A stretch of 64,000 bases of DNA from Kluyveromyces lactis (GCF_000002515.2 NC_006038.1:1240001-1304000); one strand, 5' to 3'. Positions 20,070 to 31,318 are shown, numbered from the stretch's first letter. Numbers and translations: made by a program. Notes: generated by a model not told the origin, from the letters alone.

Positions 20070-20725
20070 TTCTGTCTAAATTACAATTGTAGCAGTGCTT
20101 TTGTTTCCCAATTCAATACCCCGACAGAAATTAGGTGCTAATAAGACCTCTGAGCAGCTCTTCTGTTAATTGTGTTGTTTACGTGTTAGTTGTTTGTTTA
20201 AAGTTTCACGTTTCCGATCTGATTCTAAATTCGTTACTCTGAGGAATCTGGAATTTAGTATGGAGGAAACAGAGAAAGAGTAGGTATTCGACGGTGAAAG
20301 AGCATTTGATGGATGATAGAGGGGCTCAGCTAATTGAACAGAGGTTATAGATTGTTACTTGGAAGTCAGATTACGGAATAATCAATCCAGCGATGCACAA
20401 TTGCCTTAAGAATGTGGATTTGAATGTTGACACATCCGTACATCACATACATATTTATCATTTAGGACGAAATTCGATTCAATTTCTCATTTCATCAAAG
20501 CTTTCTCTTGACTCATCTCGAATTGTGATGTGGAACCAGTTAATCATCTCATGTTCAAGACGATTTTATATTTAAAGGAACCCTTAAAGGGCATTGAAAT
20601 AATTGTAAGAAGAAACTTTCGATAATTTCTTATCGATTGGTTATATTTGGTTGATAATTATCTAGTAGGGCAACTACACTATACTGTGATAAAAAGGAAC
20701 TAGGTTTTCGCATTAATTTGATATC
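20070..20725. other. CDC11-TRP3 divergent promoter region
   Basis: 656 bp between divergent genes, containing a Gcn4-type site (listed). No further gene is visible. Confidence 0.45.
20509..20515 (+). promoter_or_regulatory. Gcn4-type site upstream of TRP3
   Basis: Perfect TGACTCA heptamer about 210 bp upstream of the TRP3 ATG. This is the Gcn4 (general amino-acid control) consensus and is placed where it would be expected for a tryptophan biosynthesis gene. Confidence 0.7.
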
Positions 20726-22198
20726 ATGTCCGCTAAAAGAGTTGTTTTGATCGATAACTACGATTCGTTCACCTGGAACATCTATGAATATCTTTGCACT
20801 GAGGGTGCTGAAGTTTTAGTTTTCAGAAATGATAAGATTACTGTGGAAGAAGTTGAAGCATTGAACCCTGATATTGTCATGATTTCACCGGGTCCAGGTC
20901 ATCCAGAGACCGATTCCGGGATATCAAGAGACTGTATCGCATTCTTCTGCGGCAAAGTCCCTGTGTTTGGTGTCTGCATGGGTCAGCAATGTATGTTTGA
21001 TGTCTTTGGCGGTGAAGTTAGCTTTGCTGGAGAAATTGTTCATGGTAAGACTTCACCAATATTCCATGATGGAAAAGGTTTCTTTAGAAAAGTACCTCAA
21101 GGTGTCGCAGTGACGCGGTACCATTCGCTTGCTGGCGCCAAGGAAACACTTCCTGATGTGCTTGAAGTTAGTGCAAGAACGGAGACTGGAATTATTATGG
21201 GTGTGAGACATAAGAAATACACTGTGGAAGGTGTGCAATTCCATCCAGAATCTATCTTGACCGAGAGTGGGCATCAAATGATCAAGAATATTCTTGAAGT
21301 ATCAGGAGGTACTTGGGATGAGAACGCAGCTAACTTGGCTAGGAATGAGCTCGGAAAGACAGCCAGCACTGATAAAGCGAAATCTATCTTGGAAACTATT
21401 TACGAAAAACGCCGTGAAGACGTTCAACTGCAATCGACGATCCCAGGTTATCGGTTCTCTGATTTAGAAGCCAACTATAAGTTAGGTTTAGCTCCAAGGG
21501 TACAAGATTTCTATGCAAGATTAACTGCTACTGAGAAAACAGCAGTCTTGGCTGAAGTGAAGAGAGCTTCTCCATCGAAGGGTGACATTGATTTGAGTGT
21601 CGTTGCTTCAGAGCAAGCGTTGAAGTATGGTCAGGCAGGTGCTTCAGCGATCTCTGTATTGACCGAACCTCACTGGTTCAAAGGTTCCATTGAAGATTTG
21701 AGAAATGTAAGAAAAGTGTTGGAGGTGGCATTTGCCAATGACGAATCGAAAAGACCATGTGTATTACGCAAAGAATTCATTTTCTCAAAGTACCAAATCC
21801 TAGAAGCTAGACTTGCAGGCGCTGATACTGTGCTATTGATCGTGAAGATGCTTGACGACAACTTGTTGAAGGAACTGTACGATTATGCAAAAAGTTTGGA
21901 TTTAGAACCTCTAGTGGAAGTAAACTCCGCAGAAGAACTAAAACGTGCGTTGGCAATTGGATCAAGAGTGATCGGAGTTAATAACAGAGACTTGCACTCT
22001 TTCAACGTAGATTTGAGTACTACCTCAAAATTGGTCAGTTCTGTACCAGAGGGAACCCTACTAATTGCTTTATCTGGAATAACAATAGCAGCTGATGCTG
22101 ATCAATATAAAAAGGAAGGTGTTCATGGTGTTCTTGTTGGAGAAGCTCTCATGAGAGCTGAATCTGTAAATAAATTCATCGAGGAGCTAATCAACTAA
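20726..22198 (+). CDS. TRP3: Anthranilate synthase glutaminase / indole-3-glycerol phosphate synthase (Trp3)
   Basis: Bifunctional tryptophan pathway enzyme, 490 residues (S. cerevisiae 484). The N-terminal glutamine amidotransferase supplies ammonia to Trp2. Its triad is visible: Cys84 in [10 protein letters not shown], and His173 and Glu175 in VQFHPESIL. The C-terminal half (from about residue 230) is the TIM-barrel indole-3-glycerol phosphate synthase, with [47 protein letters not shown] and [12 protein letters not shown]. As in other Saccharomycetaceae there is no fused PRA isomerase. It corresponds to YKL211C and is tail-to-tail with SAC1 (YKL212W). Confidence 0.98.
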   Translation: MSAKRVVLIDNYDSFTWNIYEYLCTEGAEVLVFRNDKITVEEVEALNPDIVMISPGPGHPETDSGISRDCIAFFCGKVPVFGVCMGQQCMFDVFGGEVSFAGEIVHGKTSPIFHDGKGFFRKVPQGVAVTRYHSLAGAKETLPDVLEVSARTETGIIMGVRHKKYTVEGVQFHPESILTESGHQMIKNILEVSGGTWDENAANLARNELGKTASTDKAKSILETIYEKRREDVQLQSTIPGYRFSDLEANYKLGLAPRVQDFYARLTATEKTAVLAEVKRASPSKGDIDLSVVASEQALKYGQAGASAISVLTEPHWFKGSIEDLRNVRKVLEVAFANDESKRPCVLRKEFIFSKYQILEARLAGADTVLLIVKMLDDNLLKELYDYAKSLDLEPLVEVNSAEELKRALAIGSRVIGVNNRDLHSFNVDLSTTSKLVSSVPEGTLLIALSGITIAADADQYKKEGVHGVLVGEALMRAESVNKFIEELIN

Positions 22199-22422
22199 TG
22201 ATACCAGTCCATTTCATCCTTCGTTATGTATGTATCCACCAACTTGTAATGATTGTATTTCTGTAATTTTAGATATAGACGTTAAAGTAAGAATGATACA
22301 GATACTATAAATTCAAAAGGTATCGAACATTAAAACTGGGAAGAAGAAGTCATAAAAGTAGAAACGTCATGGAGTAAATAAACATGAAAATGAAAGCTCT
22401 ATACATTAAGGAATGTTCAATG

Positions 22423-24300
22423 CTAGTCCCTCTTGAAGGAATTTGGTTTAACGAACTTTGGATCAGGAACGTATCTAACACCTTTGAATTGTTTCTCCTT
22501 GTTATGCGTGTGCTCAGCAATCAAATACCCTAAATCGACTAACTTTGGCCAGTTCACATATTGAATACCCCTCTTAAATACGAAATGTGTGCATAAGACA
22601 ACAATACTGAAGGATCCGAAAAAGAAAGATAGATTCTTCGCACTTGTGAAATGATTCTTGGGGAAAAGTATAGTTGCCATCATAACTGTGAGGGCAGCGT
22701 AGATCATGGTAGGAACCGCTTGAATTAGCATTGGTCTTCTATCTGGGAATGGTGAATGGACCACACTTGCGTAAGGTCTGAAATTTCCCAGGAACAAATC
22801 GAATGCATCTTCCCTTGGGCCATCTGTCAAATTGTTTTGATAGTAACGAGAAATAGAGTTAATACCATCCTTTATAGCACCTAGGTAAGTACGTTTGCCA
22901 GTTCTAGTGAAATCGGTCTTCAATGCCCCAGTACCTGAATAAGCAACACTGACAGCGTCTGCGTTATCTGCCCAAAAGCTTTGGAATTCAAACAACAAGT
23001 TCTTGTCTAATTCCCATAAGCCGGTATCGTCGGTCAATCCAACAGTCTTAAACTCTTCTTGTAACACCCAATGAGCTAACACGGATTGAACCACATTAGT
23101 TCTGTCCAGGCAATCCATACAGTTAGTTCTAACCACCGATTGCTGCTTGGAGAAAACTTGCAGTGTAACACCATTAGCATCCAAAGTCTTGTGGAAGAAA
23201 TCTTTATTGGACAAGCCCATTGATTGCAAATGATCCAATAACAATTTGACCTTGTGCCATTGCATATTCCTACATTCGTGATGGAAATCGAAGTAGATAT
23301 AGTGAAGCTTTGGGTCATTTAAGGCAGTAACAACCTGTTCGTAAGCTTCCTTCACAGGTAATTCGTGTCCCTTTTGATTGACTAGATTCACCAAATAGTT
23401 TTCATTGTACAACCGAGTTTGTTCATCGAAATGCTTCTTGGTTGCATCTAACGAGCTGTTCTCAGCCAACAACAAGTTCGGCTTGTACTTTAAATTGTTC
23501 AACTCTGCCCAATAAACTGGCACGGAACCCCTCGTTTGTAAAAAAGAGAAGAAGTGATAGCCATCCTTCATTGGCTTTTGAACACACAGCACCTGCTCTG
23601 TCTCGTTGAAGTTACCAACATTACCGTGTTCGTCAATGCCTCTGCGGAAATATCTAGTTCCGGCCCTAAATATACTCCTTCTCGTGATCAATCCAATCGA
23701 AATCGGAGTCGCATGGAAAACAGTATCAACAACCTTAGCATACCCATAGATCATAGGAATAATGAAGTCTGATACCCTGTCATCAACTTTAGCAAGCTTC
23801 TGCAAGGATTCTGTCACGTAATAGTTCCAAAAGAACCTCCTGTCCGCTTGTTCCCACGACACAGCTGATGACTCTAGTTCTTCGTTCCTTTGAGCACTGT
23901 TTGTCAAATCGTAACCATACGAATAGAACAGAGTCGCACCAGCTAAATGCTGTTCCAATAACTGCAAATACTGAGACTCATCAGAATCTGGTCTCTGCTT
24001 CTTATCAACGCTGATAATCGTGTGCTCAGCCACCTTGTACACATTATGACCGTTCAAACAACCAGCTTCCTCGACTCTATTGGCAATAATCACGTACTTA
24101 CCGAACTTCAACTTGATGATACCGATCAACGCAGCCACCTTCATGATATTTCCACGAACAGGAAACTCAGTACTGCCCAAAACGTTCACCTCGTTCTCGT
24201 GTGTTGACACATTTAGAACCGCGTCGTTCTTCGAAGAAGAACTGGCTACCTTTAACAGGACCCTATCCTTCTCCTGGCACACAAGTAACGGACCTCTCAT
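22423..24300 (-). CDS. SAC1: Phosphoinositide phosphatase Sac1
   Basis: ER/Golgi membrane phosphatase that dephosphorylates PI4P and other phosphoinositides. 625 residues from the ATG at 24300 (S. cerevisiae 623). The SAC domain carries the CX5R(T/S) active site in RTNCMDCLDRTNVVQ. Upstream blocks include FFWNYYVTESLQKL, RRSIFRAGTRYFRRGID and SFLQTRGSVPVYWAEL. Two C-terminal membrane segments (MIYAALTVMMATILF and LSFFFGSFSIVVLCTHFVF) anchor it. Equals YKL212W. It diverges from DOA1 across about 315 bp. Confidence 0.98.
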   Translation of the reverse strand: MRGPLLVCQEKDRVLLKVASSSSKNDAVLNVSTHENEVNVLGSTEFPVRGNIMKVAALIGIIKLKFGKYVIIANRVEEAGCLNGHNVYKVAEHTIISVDKKQRPDSDESQYLQLLEQHLAGATLFYSYGYDLTNSAQRNEELESSAVSWEQADRRFFWNYYVTESLQKLAKVDDRVSDFIIPMIYGYAKVVDTVFHATPISIGLITRRSIFRAGTRYFRRGIDEHGNVGNFNETEQVLCVQKPMKDGYHFFSFLQTRGSVPVYWAELNNLKYKPNLLLAENSSLDATKKHFDEQTRLYNENYLVNLVNQKGHELPVKEAYEQVVTALNDPKLHYIYFDFHHECRNMQWHKVKLLLDHLQSMGLSNKDFFHKTLDANGVTLQVFSKQQSVVRTNCMDCLDRTNVVQSVLAHWVLQEEFKTVGLTDDTGLWELDKNLLFEFQSFWADNADAVSVAYSGTGALKTDFTRTGKRTYLGAIKDGINSISRYYQNNLTDGPREDAFDLFLGNFRPYASVVHSPFPDRRPMLIQAVPTMIYAALTVMMATILFPKNHFTSAKNLSFFFGSFSIVVLCTHFVFKRGIQYVNWPKLVDLGYLIAEHTHNKEKQFKGVRYVPDPKFVKPNSFKRD

Positions 24301-24615
24301 TTTCTAAGGAGATTCTCAGAGCACTGAATTGAATACGATTCAGCAAATTCAGGTACAATTGGATCCTCTGTTGGCGTGTCTCGTGTACTTGATAAACTAA
24401 TTCATGATAAAGTTGCGTAACTGAATTTGTTTATTTCGAAAGTTTGATTTAAACAACTAAGCGAATGTCAAAAATAAAGGTATTAGCGTGGGAAAGAGCA
24501 ACTACTGAATAAAACAGGGCTTTCCAAGTATACAAAGTATTTTAATCAGGTTCAGGTGATTTTATTTGATAGGTCTAATAGTTGTAATTGTACTGGTACC
24601 AATTTTAAGTGAGAG
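24301..24615. other. SAC1-DOA1 divergent promoter region
   Basis: 315 bp between divergent start codons. I see no repeat or extra gene. Confidence 0.35.
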
Positions 24616-26736
24616 ATGTACCAACTTAGCGCACAATTGCGTGGTCACACACAGGACGTGAGGAGTGTGGTTTCTTTAAGTACGACTCAGGTGGCAAGTG
24701 CCTCTAGAGATGGTACAGTTAGGATATGGAATTTGGATGCGGATGGGAATTGGGAAGGTTCTATTGCGTTTAGCAGTGAAAAGTTTGTGAACAGTTTGAC
24801 GTACGATGCTAAGCAGTGTGTTCTATTTTGCGGTGGCCAAGAAAAGATTATTTACGGTGTGTCTCCGTTGCTTGCTCTGGGGCAAGAACCGGTTTATACT
24901 TTAGTAGGCCATGAGGGGAACATTTGCTCACTTTCTGGAGACTTTGAAAGCCTAGTGAGCTCCTCTTGGGACAAGACTGCTAAAGTGTGGACTAATGGGA
25001 TTGTAAAATGGGAACTTAAGGGACATTCGGCCTCTGTATGGGATGCCAAGCTCTTGAACGATGGGAGCGTCCTTACAGCGTCAGCAGATACTACAGTTAA
25101 GTTATGGAAAAATGGTACGCTGGCTAAGACTTTTGATAAGTTACATTCCGATGTGGTTAGAAATATATGTATTCTTGACGATGGAAAGCATTTTGTTAGT
25201 TGTTCCAACGATGGTACTTTGAAGCTATCCAACTTGGAAGGCGGTATTTTGCACGAGTTTATAGGTCATGAAAGCTTTGTCTATGCTGTGAAACAACTGC
25301 CAAGCGGAGATATTGTGTCTTGTGGTGAGGATAGAACCGTTCGTATTTGGAACATGGATGGAACTATCAAACAAGTCATTACTTTACCAGCGATCTCCAT
25401 TTGGACCGTCGATGTGTTACCCAATGGCGATATTGTTGTTGGTAGCAGTGACAAAATCATCAGAATCTTTACTGAGAATGAGCAAAGACTTGCATCCCAG
25501 GAAGAGATCACATCTTTGCAAAAACAAGTGGAGGAATCTGCCGTTAACGCACAGACGATGGGGTTTGACGAATCGAAGTTGAAACCATCGTCAGTGCTTC
25601 AGAAGCCGGGTGAAAAGGAGGGTCAGATTGTTGTTGTCAAGAATGAGAATGGTGTTATAGAGGCACATCAGTTCACGGGAGGTTCTTGGAGTAAAGTCGG
25701 AGACGTTGTTTCATCTGCCGGTAGCGATAATAAGGTTGAATATGAGGGTAAGAATTACGATTTCGTGTTTGATGTTGACATCGAAGAAGGCAAACCACCG
25801 TTGAAACTACCCGTCAATGCAAACGATAATCCGTACGATGTTGCAGATAAATTCATAATTAGATACGAGTTGCCAACAAGTTATAAGGATCAAATTGTCC
25901 AATTCATTGTGACAAATACTAAGTCGACTACATTAGATCAACCTTCTGATATTTCCAGACATGCAGACGTCAATTATAAGATATTCCCCGTGAAGAAGTA
26001 CCTAAAACTTACATCTTTCAACCCAGATTCTTTGTTCAATGGTATTGTGAAACTTAATCAGGCAGAAAATACCTTTGACGATGACGCACTTGGGGCAATC
26101 GGTTCAGCTTTGCACGATGTGGAAAACAACATTGAACTATTGTATGCGCATGCATGCATCATTAAAAATCAATGGAAGGGGAACAAAACACCCGCATACG
26201 ATATAGTTAGAATTCTAACCCCAAAGTTACCTTCAAGTGACGACATGAGTGAGTTTATCGAGGAAGGACTTTCACAAGAAAATCCAATCTCTACAATGCT
26301 AACTACAAGAATGTTAGCCAACTGTTTCTCTAACCAAATTTGGGGGAAAGAGCTCATGGGTAAGCCAGCATTGTACGATTCCGTGTTCCAAATATTGGAC
26401 GGTGATTATCCAAATTGCAAACCTCAACAAAAAGACAACTTGGCTATTGCAATCGCCACTCTACTCTTCAATTATACCGTATACATCCTGGAATCCAATG
26501 ATCAACAAATTCTTCCAATCATTGCTGATGTACTTAATACAAAATACGGATCATCATCTCTGTTCCTCAACAGTGAAGAAGCTACATATAGACTCCTAAT
26601 CGCTTACGGAAATCTAGCCACTGTAGAACCATCGTTACATCAATACGCTAAATCCATCTCCTGGATTATCAGAGCTAAGGATAAATACGGTAAGATAGGT
26701 AGATTCGAAGATGTATTCGAAGACTTATTTAGATGA
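24616..26736 (+). CDS. DOA1: Cdc48 cofactor Doa1 (Ufd3/PLAA)
   Basis: WD-repeat ubiquitin-binding adaptor of Cdc48, acting in ubiquitin homeostasis and membrane-protein turnover. 706 residues (S. cerevisiae 715). The N-terminal WD40 propeller covers about 1-300, with repeats ending WD-like (DGTVRIWN, DKTAKVWT, DTTVKLWK, DRTVRIWN). A PFU ubiquitin-binding domain covers about 350-450 (NENGVIEAHQFTGGSWSKVG). A C-terminal PUL domain, which binds Cdc48, covers about 460-706 and ends in IGRFEDVFEDLFR. Equals YKL213C. Confidence 0.97.
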   Translation: MYQLSAQLRGHTQDVRSVVSLSTTQVASASRDGTVRIWNLDADGNWEGSIAFSSEKFVNSLTYDAKQCVLFCGGQEKIIYGVSPLLALGQEPVYTLVGHEGNICSLSGDFESLVSSSWDKTAKVWTNGIVKWELKGHSASVWDAKLLNDGSVLTASADTTVKLWKNGTLAKTFDKLHSDVVRNICILDDGKHFVSCSNDGTLKLSNLEGGILHEFIGHESFVYAVKQLPSGDIVSCGEDRTVRIWNMDGTIKQVITLPAISIWTVDVLPNGDIVVGSSDKIIRIFTENEQRLASQEEITSLQKQVEESAVNAQTMGFDESKLKPSSVLQKPGEKEGQIVVVKNENGVIEAHQFTGGSWSKVGDVVSSAGSDNKVEYEGKNYDFVFDVDIEEGKPPLKLPVNANDNPYDVADKFIIRYELPTSYKDQIVQFIVTNTKSTTLDQPSDISRHADVNYKIFPVKKYLKLTSFNPDSLFNGIVKLNQAENTFDDDALGAIGSALHDVENNIELLYAHACIIKNQWKGNKTPAYDIVRILTPKLPSSDDMSEFIEEGLSQENPISTMLTTRMLANCFSNQIWGKELMGKPALYDSVFQILDGDYPNCKPQQKDNLAIAIATLLFNYTVYILESNDQQILPIIADVLNTKYGSSSLFLNSEEATYRLLIAYGNLATVEPSLHQYAKSISWIIRAKDKYGKIGRFEDVFEDLFR

Positions 26737-27068
26737 TGGTAGTCTTTGATCATTAAATATTACATACATACATAAAGATACAACTTCTCCGGGTTAATTT
26801 GCTATCAAGTTATCAAATATGGTGGTGTTCTGTCAATGCTAGTGAGTGGATCATAATTCAATCATCATTAGAGTAGTTGAAGCGCTCGTCTCTTCTTTAA
26901 TCCTATTCATGTACATAAGCATTTCTTGAAAAATTATAAAGGAAAGTTTAGTCAAAGTTTACATTTAACATGTAAGTAAAGGTTTGAACGAAAGATTGAC
27001 AATTTCAAGGGTGAATAAGTTCAATTGAGGCACTAGCTGACCAATAAAAAACAATCACACGTTTTAAA
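26737..27068. other. DOA1-YRA2 intergenic region
   Basis: 332 bp between two genes on the plus strand; presumed DOA1 3' end and YRA2 promoter. No gene or repeat is visible. Confidence 0.35.
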
Positions 27069-27877
27069 ATGTCTTTTGAGCGGGACTTAGAGAGCATTGC
27101 TGAAGGAAAAGTATGTTCTAACCAGTTTTCATTCCAGTTACAGATTTCTACATCAGAAGCAAACCGAACATTTTACTAACTCATTTCAACAAATTCAAAC
27201 TAATATGAACCAGACACGTCAACACCATGCAGTATGTGATGAATGAAAGTGATAATTCAAAGTGACAGTATCAATCTTTGGCGAAATTGTCAAAAGAGAG
27301 TAATCATTCTTATGGAACAAAAAATATTAACAAGATAGAGTCCTGTGACCATGTTATGAACCAGGTTTATCGTCGTCGTGATCTGAGAAATGGCTTAGCT
27401 GATCGTCTCGGGATCTCTGACAGAGATAGAGAACCTCGTGGGAAGGATGGTGGTAGAGGAGGCTACCGTAGTAAGAGAAACTTTAATGACAGAAGGAAGA
27501 GAATAACGTTACTAAGAATTAGAAACATACCGTTAGAGACCAGTGACTATGAAATCGAAGATTGGATCAATGAGATAGGTGAAGTGGAGTCAATTAGGAT
27601 CAATGATAGGAAAGAAAACAGAGTTGCTACCGTTGGTTTTAAAGACGTACAGTTGTTAGGCACAGCTGTTGAGAAGTTGAATGGGAAGGAGGTTCATGGC
27701 TCGCAGCTTGAAGTGGAGACCTTTGAAGTTGGTTCCAAAAACACAGGTAGAGGTCCAGCAGGTCCTCATGCCACTGGTGTACCCACATCAGCTAAAACTC
27801 CTAAAAATCCGAAAGCAGAACCTAAAACAAAAGAAGAGTTAGACCAAGAAATGGATGACTACATGTCGCAACCTTGA
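27069..27877 (+). CDS. YRA2: RNA-export adaptor Yra2 (REF/ALY family), spliced
   Basis: Two exons: 27069-27110 and 27269-27877, joined in phase, giving 216 residues (S. cerevisiae Yra2 is 203). Exon 1 encodes 14 residues (MSFERDLESIAEGK). Exon 2 has the conserved box VYRRRDLRNGLADRLG, then an RRM (ITLLRIRNIPLETSDYEIED, with EVESIRIND and TVGFKDVQLLGTAVEKLNG). A basic linker and the C-terminal REF box (EELDQEMDDYMSQP) follow. The family binds RNA and Mex67 and promotes mRNA export. It corresponds to YKL214C, next to DOA1 as in S. cerevisiae. Without splicing, only a shorter start at an internal ATG would be available; that would lose the N-terminal box. Confidence 0.88.
27111..27268 (+). other. 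YRA2 intron
   Basis: 5' splice site GTATGT at 27111-27116, perfect branch point TACTAAC at 27174-27180, and acceptor CAG ending at 27268. An in-frame TGA at 27263-27265 forces the acceptor after that point. The branch-to-acceptor distance of nearly 90 nt is long for yeast and skips earlier AGs. Confidence 0.85.
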
Positions 27878-28708
27878 GAAACTCTCTAAAAGGAAACTGG
27901 CCCCGTGCTGTTTATGTAACTTATGTGCAAACTAATCACATGCTTGAGTTTGTTTCACGTATTTCATTTGTATAGTTGGAATGTTTTCGATGTTTTAGTC
28001 ATCACACATGCTCATACCAATCTTATTGTGATGGAAAGAGTTAAGGCAACGTAAAACGAATGAAGAATATTAACCAAGAATAATGCGATTATATATATAG
28101 TTTATATATGCAGAAAAACTTGAACACTGTAAGTTGCGTTTTTTATTGGGGGGTTAGTTTATTTGCTTAATAGATTCGTTAAAAAAATCTATCAGGTTCA
28201 TCATAATCATACTATGACACTTTCCAATAGGTGCTCGACAACAGAACAGAAACAAAGGTATTAGTCATTTCATTTCGTAAGCCATGTGTTGGGTCTGCTA
28301 TTTGAAATAACATCCCACTTGAGAATAAATCTTTATCATAACAATTAAAGGACAAGTGGAAGCAAAACAACCCAGTTTAAAAAAGAAAGACCACTCCCAC
28401 TGTTCTTGTCGAAGGGTTAAAACAGAGCGTTTTTAGTTTGTCTGTTTTTTTCTTTCATATTTCTATCCATAAATTCAAAGAATAATAATAAGTTTTGGTT
28501 TTCTGATACGAGTTGCTATAACATGACATGTATCAAATCGTTGTGATAGTTTAAGGAATATCGATTGCTGGGGTAGTAAGTTATTAAAACAAGGTAAAAG
28601 CTAGGTTTGATAAAAAAAAGAAGGTCCGCTGTTTCACACTGGTATCCAGCGAATTAAAAAGTCAGCGGATGAAATAACATAATCTTTTCTTTCTTTCATT
28701 TAAGCAAT
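27878..28708. other. YRA2-MIR1 convergent intergenic region
   Basis: 831 bp between the 3' ends of two converging genes. It has a (TA)n stretch near 28090-28110 and several A/T tracts. I find no gene and cannot recognise a snoRNA here. Confidence 0.35.
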
Positions 28709-29626
28709 TTAATGGGAGTTAATTTCGACAGCTGGAGCACAACCCAAGGATTTCTTTAGGGTACCGTAGATACCGAATTGCAAGGAGGTCAAGGTACCAA
28801 CCATAACCAAACGGGTTGGCAAACCGGTGAAGGAACCGACGAAACCCAATTGCTTGGCCAATTGTGCCAACAAACCGATAGTGGATTGACCTGGAGCCTT
28901 CTTGGTCTTGTTAACCTTAGACAACAAAGTGTCAGCTGGTTGAGAAACAACAGCAGCAGCCAAACCAGCGGTCAAACCGGCAGCTAAGTTGATAGCAGTA
29001 TGGGTAGTTTCAGACATAGTTTCCTTTGGACCAGCTAGACCGAAGTAGGCGTTAGCAGCATGTTCGAAGACGAAGAACTTAGCGATGTTGTATGGAATTT
29101 GCTTGAACAGAATTGGAGTGAAACCGTTGTAGAAAGAACCGACACCTTCTTCCTTCAAGATTCTGCTGAAACCACCGAACAAACCGTTAGCGAAAGTTGG
29201 TTGAGAAACCAATCTGATTCTGGTAGCTTCCAATGGACACAAAGCAATATCAGCGAAAAATTCAGCAATGGCGGCAGAACCAATGTAAATAGTGTTCTTG
29301 TAGTTAACAGCGTTGTCGTAACCCATGTTGTCAATGGCCAACTTTTTGAACAATTCGTAACCACCAAACTTGAAGGAACCTTGCAAAGAGTAACCCAACA
29401 AAGTTGGACCGAAACCGGTCAAAAGAGCACCAGCACCTTCACTGGAAATGATTTGTTTGAAAGAGGAAACCATACCCTTGTTGTAGACGGTTGGTTCCAA
29501 TTGAATTCTAGTCTTGACGACATCAATTGGGACCATGGAGGAGTGGGTAATACCACAACCAATGGCACCAGCCAAAGCGAACTTGGCGTAATCAGAAACA
29601 GTATATTCAGGAACAGGAGAAGCCAT
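28709..29626 (-). CDS. MIR1: Mitochondrial phosphate carrier Mir1
   Basis: Inner-membrane phosphate/proton symporter that supplies phosphate for ATP synthesis. 305 residues from the ATG at 29626 (S. cerevisiae 311). Three mitochondrial-carrier repeats are visible, with signatures [10 protein letters not shown] (Px[DE]xx[KR]), [10 protein letters not shown] and PADTLLSKV, six membrane helices in all. PCC-type blocks such as [18 protein letters not shown] and [16 protein letters not shown] identify it as the phosphate carrier. Codon use is strongly biased toward preferred codons, as expected for high expression. Equals YJR077C, the next gene after CDC11 in the chromosome X block. Confidence 0.97.
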   Translation of the reverse strand: MASPVPEYTVSDYAKFALAGAIGCGITHSSMVPIDVVKTRIQLEPTVYNKGMVSSFKQIISSEGAGALLTGFGPTLLGYSLQGSFKFGGYELFKKLAIDNMGYDNAVNYKNTIYIGSAAIAEFFADIALCPLEATRIRLVSQPTFANGLFGGFSRILKEEGVGSFYNGFTPILFKQIPYNIAKFFVFEHAANAYFGLAGPKETMSETTHTAINLAAGLTAGLAAAVVSQPADTLLSKVNKTKKAPGQSTIGLLAQLAKQLGFVGSFTGLPTRLVMVGTLTSLQFGIYGTLKKSLGCAPAVEINSH

Positions 29627-29995
29627 CCTTGCTAGTTTTTTAGAACGTTGTATGGGGAGGTTGCTAGACGAAAATCTGTTAAAAACGATGTTAAGATTAC
29701 TAAAACTAAATTAAACTAAAAAGTGTCTGGTAAACTAGATGGTTATTTAATTTCTAATGTATGGTTTAGTATATATATAAAGAGAGCGATATGGGAATTT
29801 AAAAGAAAAATTTATTAGAAATTACGGGAGCGCATTGAGGTTGTTTTTTTTTATTAAGTTACGAAAATATTGCAGCAAAAAAAAGATTTAAGATATCGTA
29901 GCTGCGTTCGAAGAATTTTCGAAGCGTTTGAAAATACGCTATTGCTTTTTTCTCGCAGGAGCAAGTTTATCCCGTGGTTTTTCCTCTTCTGTATA

Positions 29996-30047
29996 TATCG
30001 CGCGCAACGCACGGTGCGTGCGGTAATTGTCCCCACGCGCACGTTAA
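29996..30047. promoter_or_regulatory. CG-rich element upstream of MIR1
   Basis: CpG-dense stretch including CGCGCGC and the near-perfect palindrome ACGCACGGTGCGT. It stands out from the AT-rich surroundings and lies about 370-420 bp upstream of the MIR1 ATG. CGCG motifs are typical of Rsc3/Rsc30-type sites; the assignment is inference. Confidence 0.45.
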
Positions 30048-30316
30048 AAAAATAAGTGTCGTTTTTTTGTAGTTGTGAAAAAGAAAACTTTTTTTTTAGG
30101 TTTTGTCTTTCTTTTTGCGTAGAAAACAATGAAATCTTATTGGTCGAGGAAGGGTCTCACTAGCCGTGAGCCGTTAATGGAGGATTAGATGATGCAACTT
30201 TTTTCTGCGGAGAACATGCGGACTGGAACAATAAGGTTAGCCCTTGAAAAGAGGCACTTTGGGAATTTAACCGATAACTCTTGTAGTGTGTATGTGTGTG
30301 TTTTGCTCTCTCTATT

Positions 30317-30339
30317 ACTGTCGCGCGTCGCGCGACAGT
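30317..30339. promoter_or_regulatory. Perfect 23-bp CG-rich palindrome
   Basis: Arms ACTGTCGCGCG and CGCGCGACAGT are exact inverted copies around a single T. It lies in the MIR1-YHB1 divergent region. It could bind a dimeric factor or be a cruciform; the function is unknown. Confidence 0.6.
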
Positions 30340-31318
30340 GCATTATGCAATAAACCCGGAGAATCAGCAATTGTTTTGCCGGTACTGAAAAGAAAACGTC
30401 GAAATTTCTCCATTTTCTGGTCATGTGATGGGACACCACGACTTACATAGTTGTTGTTTTTTTTTAAAATCATGATCTGGCGTTACCCTGGGAAGGGATT
30501 GGCCTGGCCTGGGCTGAGAGATCCGAGGTACTTCCACGGAAACGATCGCGGTGTTACCCTGATATCTTACTGAGATCCCAATTTCAATCACGTGAATACA
30601 TGCCTCGTTCATTGTCACCCGGACACCTAATTGTCATGAGAATCCGGGTAACGAACGGACGTTAGGTTTTGTGATCGGGCCTAACGTTTACCTTGAAAGC
30701 CCAAACGATGCTCCGGTAGCTCCGAGAACACTACGTTCTCTCGAAACCCACAAACAAAAAGAAACTGAACAACTGCTGGTGATCGGCTCATCTTGGGCAA
30801 AAAGGTATTCTCAAGTGGTTTTACCTTTTGGTTATTCCGTTCCGGTGCTCAGTCTTGGCCCTACAATTTACAGCCATCGGTCATAGCCAAGTCTCATATA
30901 TTCTACCATTGTCTTGCTTAGTTTGCTTATTAATATCTGGAAATGATTGGATGATTATTTTTTCCTCCTACTAACATTACATCCGTTGATACTTGGGGTC
31001 TTATTATGGCACGATAGGGTATACCTAAGGTTTATGAGTATAGTGTAGCTACGATATTCATGCCCACGAACCGTTGGAAGGAGATTTCATCTGTAGTAGC
31101 GAACAGTTTCTTTCAGTCCATCAGCTTGGTTCGAGAAAAAGTATATATATGCATGGATAGTTGAATCTAATCGGTGTTCTCGTTGAGTTCATCGCTTTGG
31201 ACAAGTAGTATAATATTGTACATTCATTGTGTTAACTTCTCTCCCCTCACCAGTGAAATATATCTCTATTTCAAAGTGTACCCTATACCCTTTAAATTCA
31301 AGCTCATCGCTATCAATT

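Larger units (their letters stand above)
29627..31318. other. MIR1-YHB1 divergent intergenic region
   Basis: About 1.7 kb between divergent genes. It contains T-rich tracts close to MIR1, CpG-rich palindromes (listed), a Reb1-type CGGGTAA near 30646 and a TATATATAT box near 31142 upstream of YHB1. Short frames here are not supported. Confidence 0.45.
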
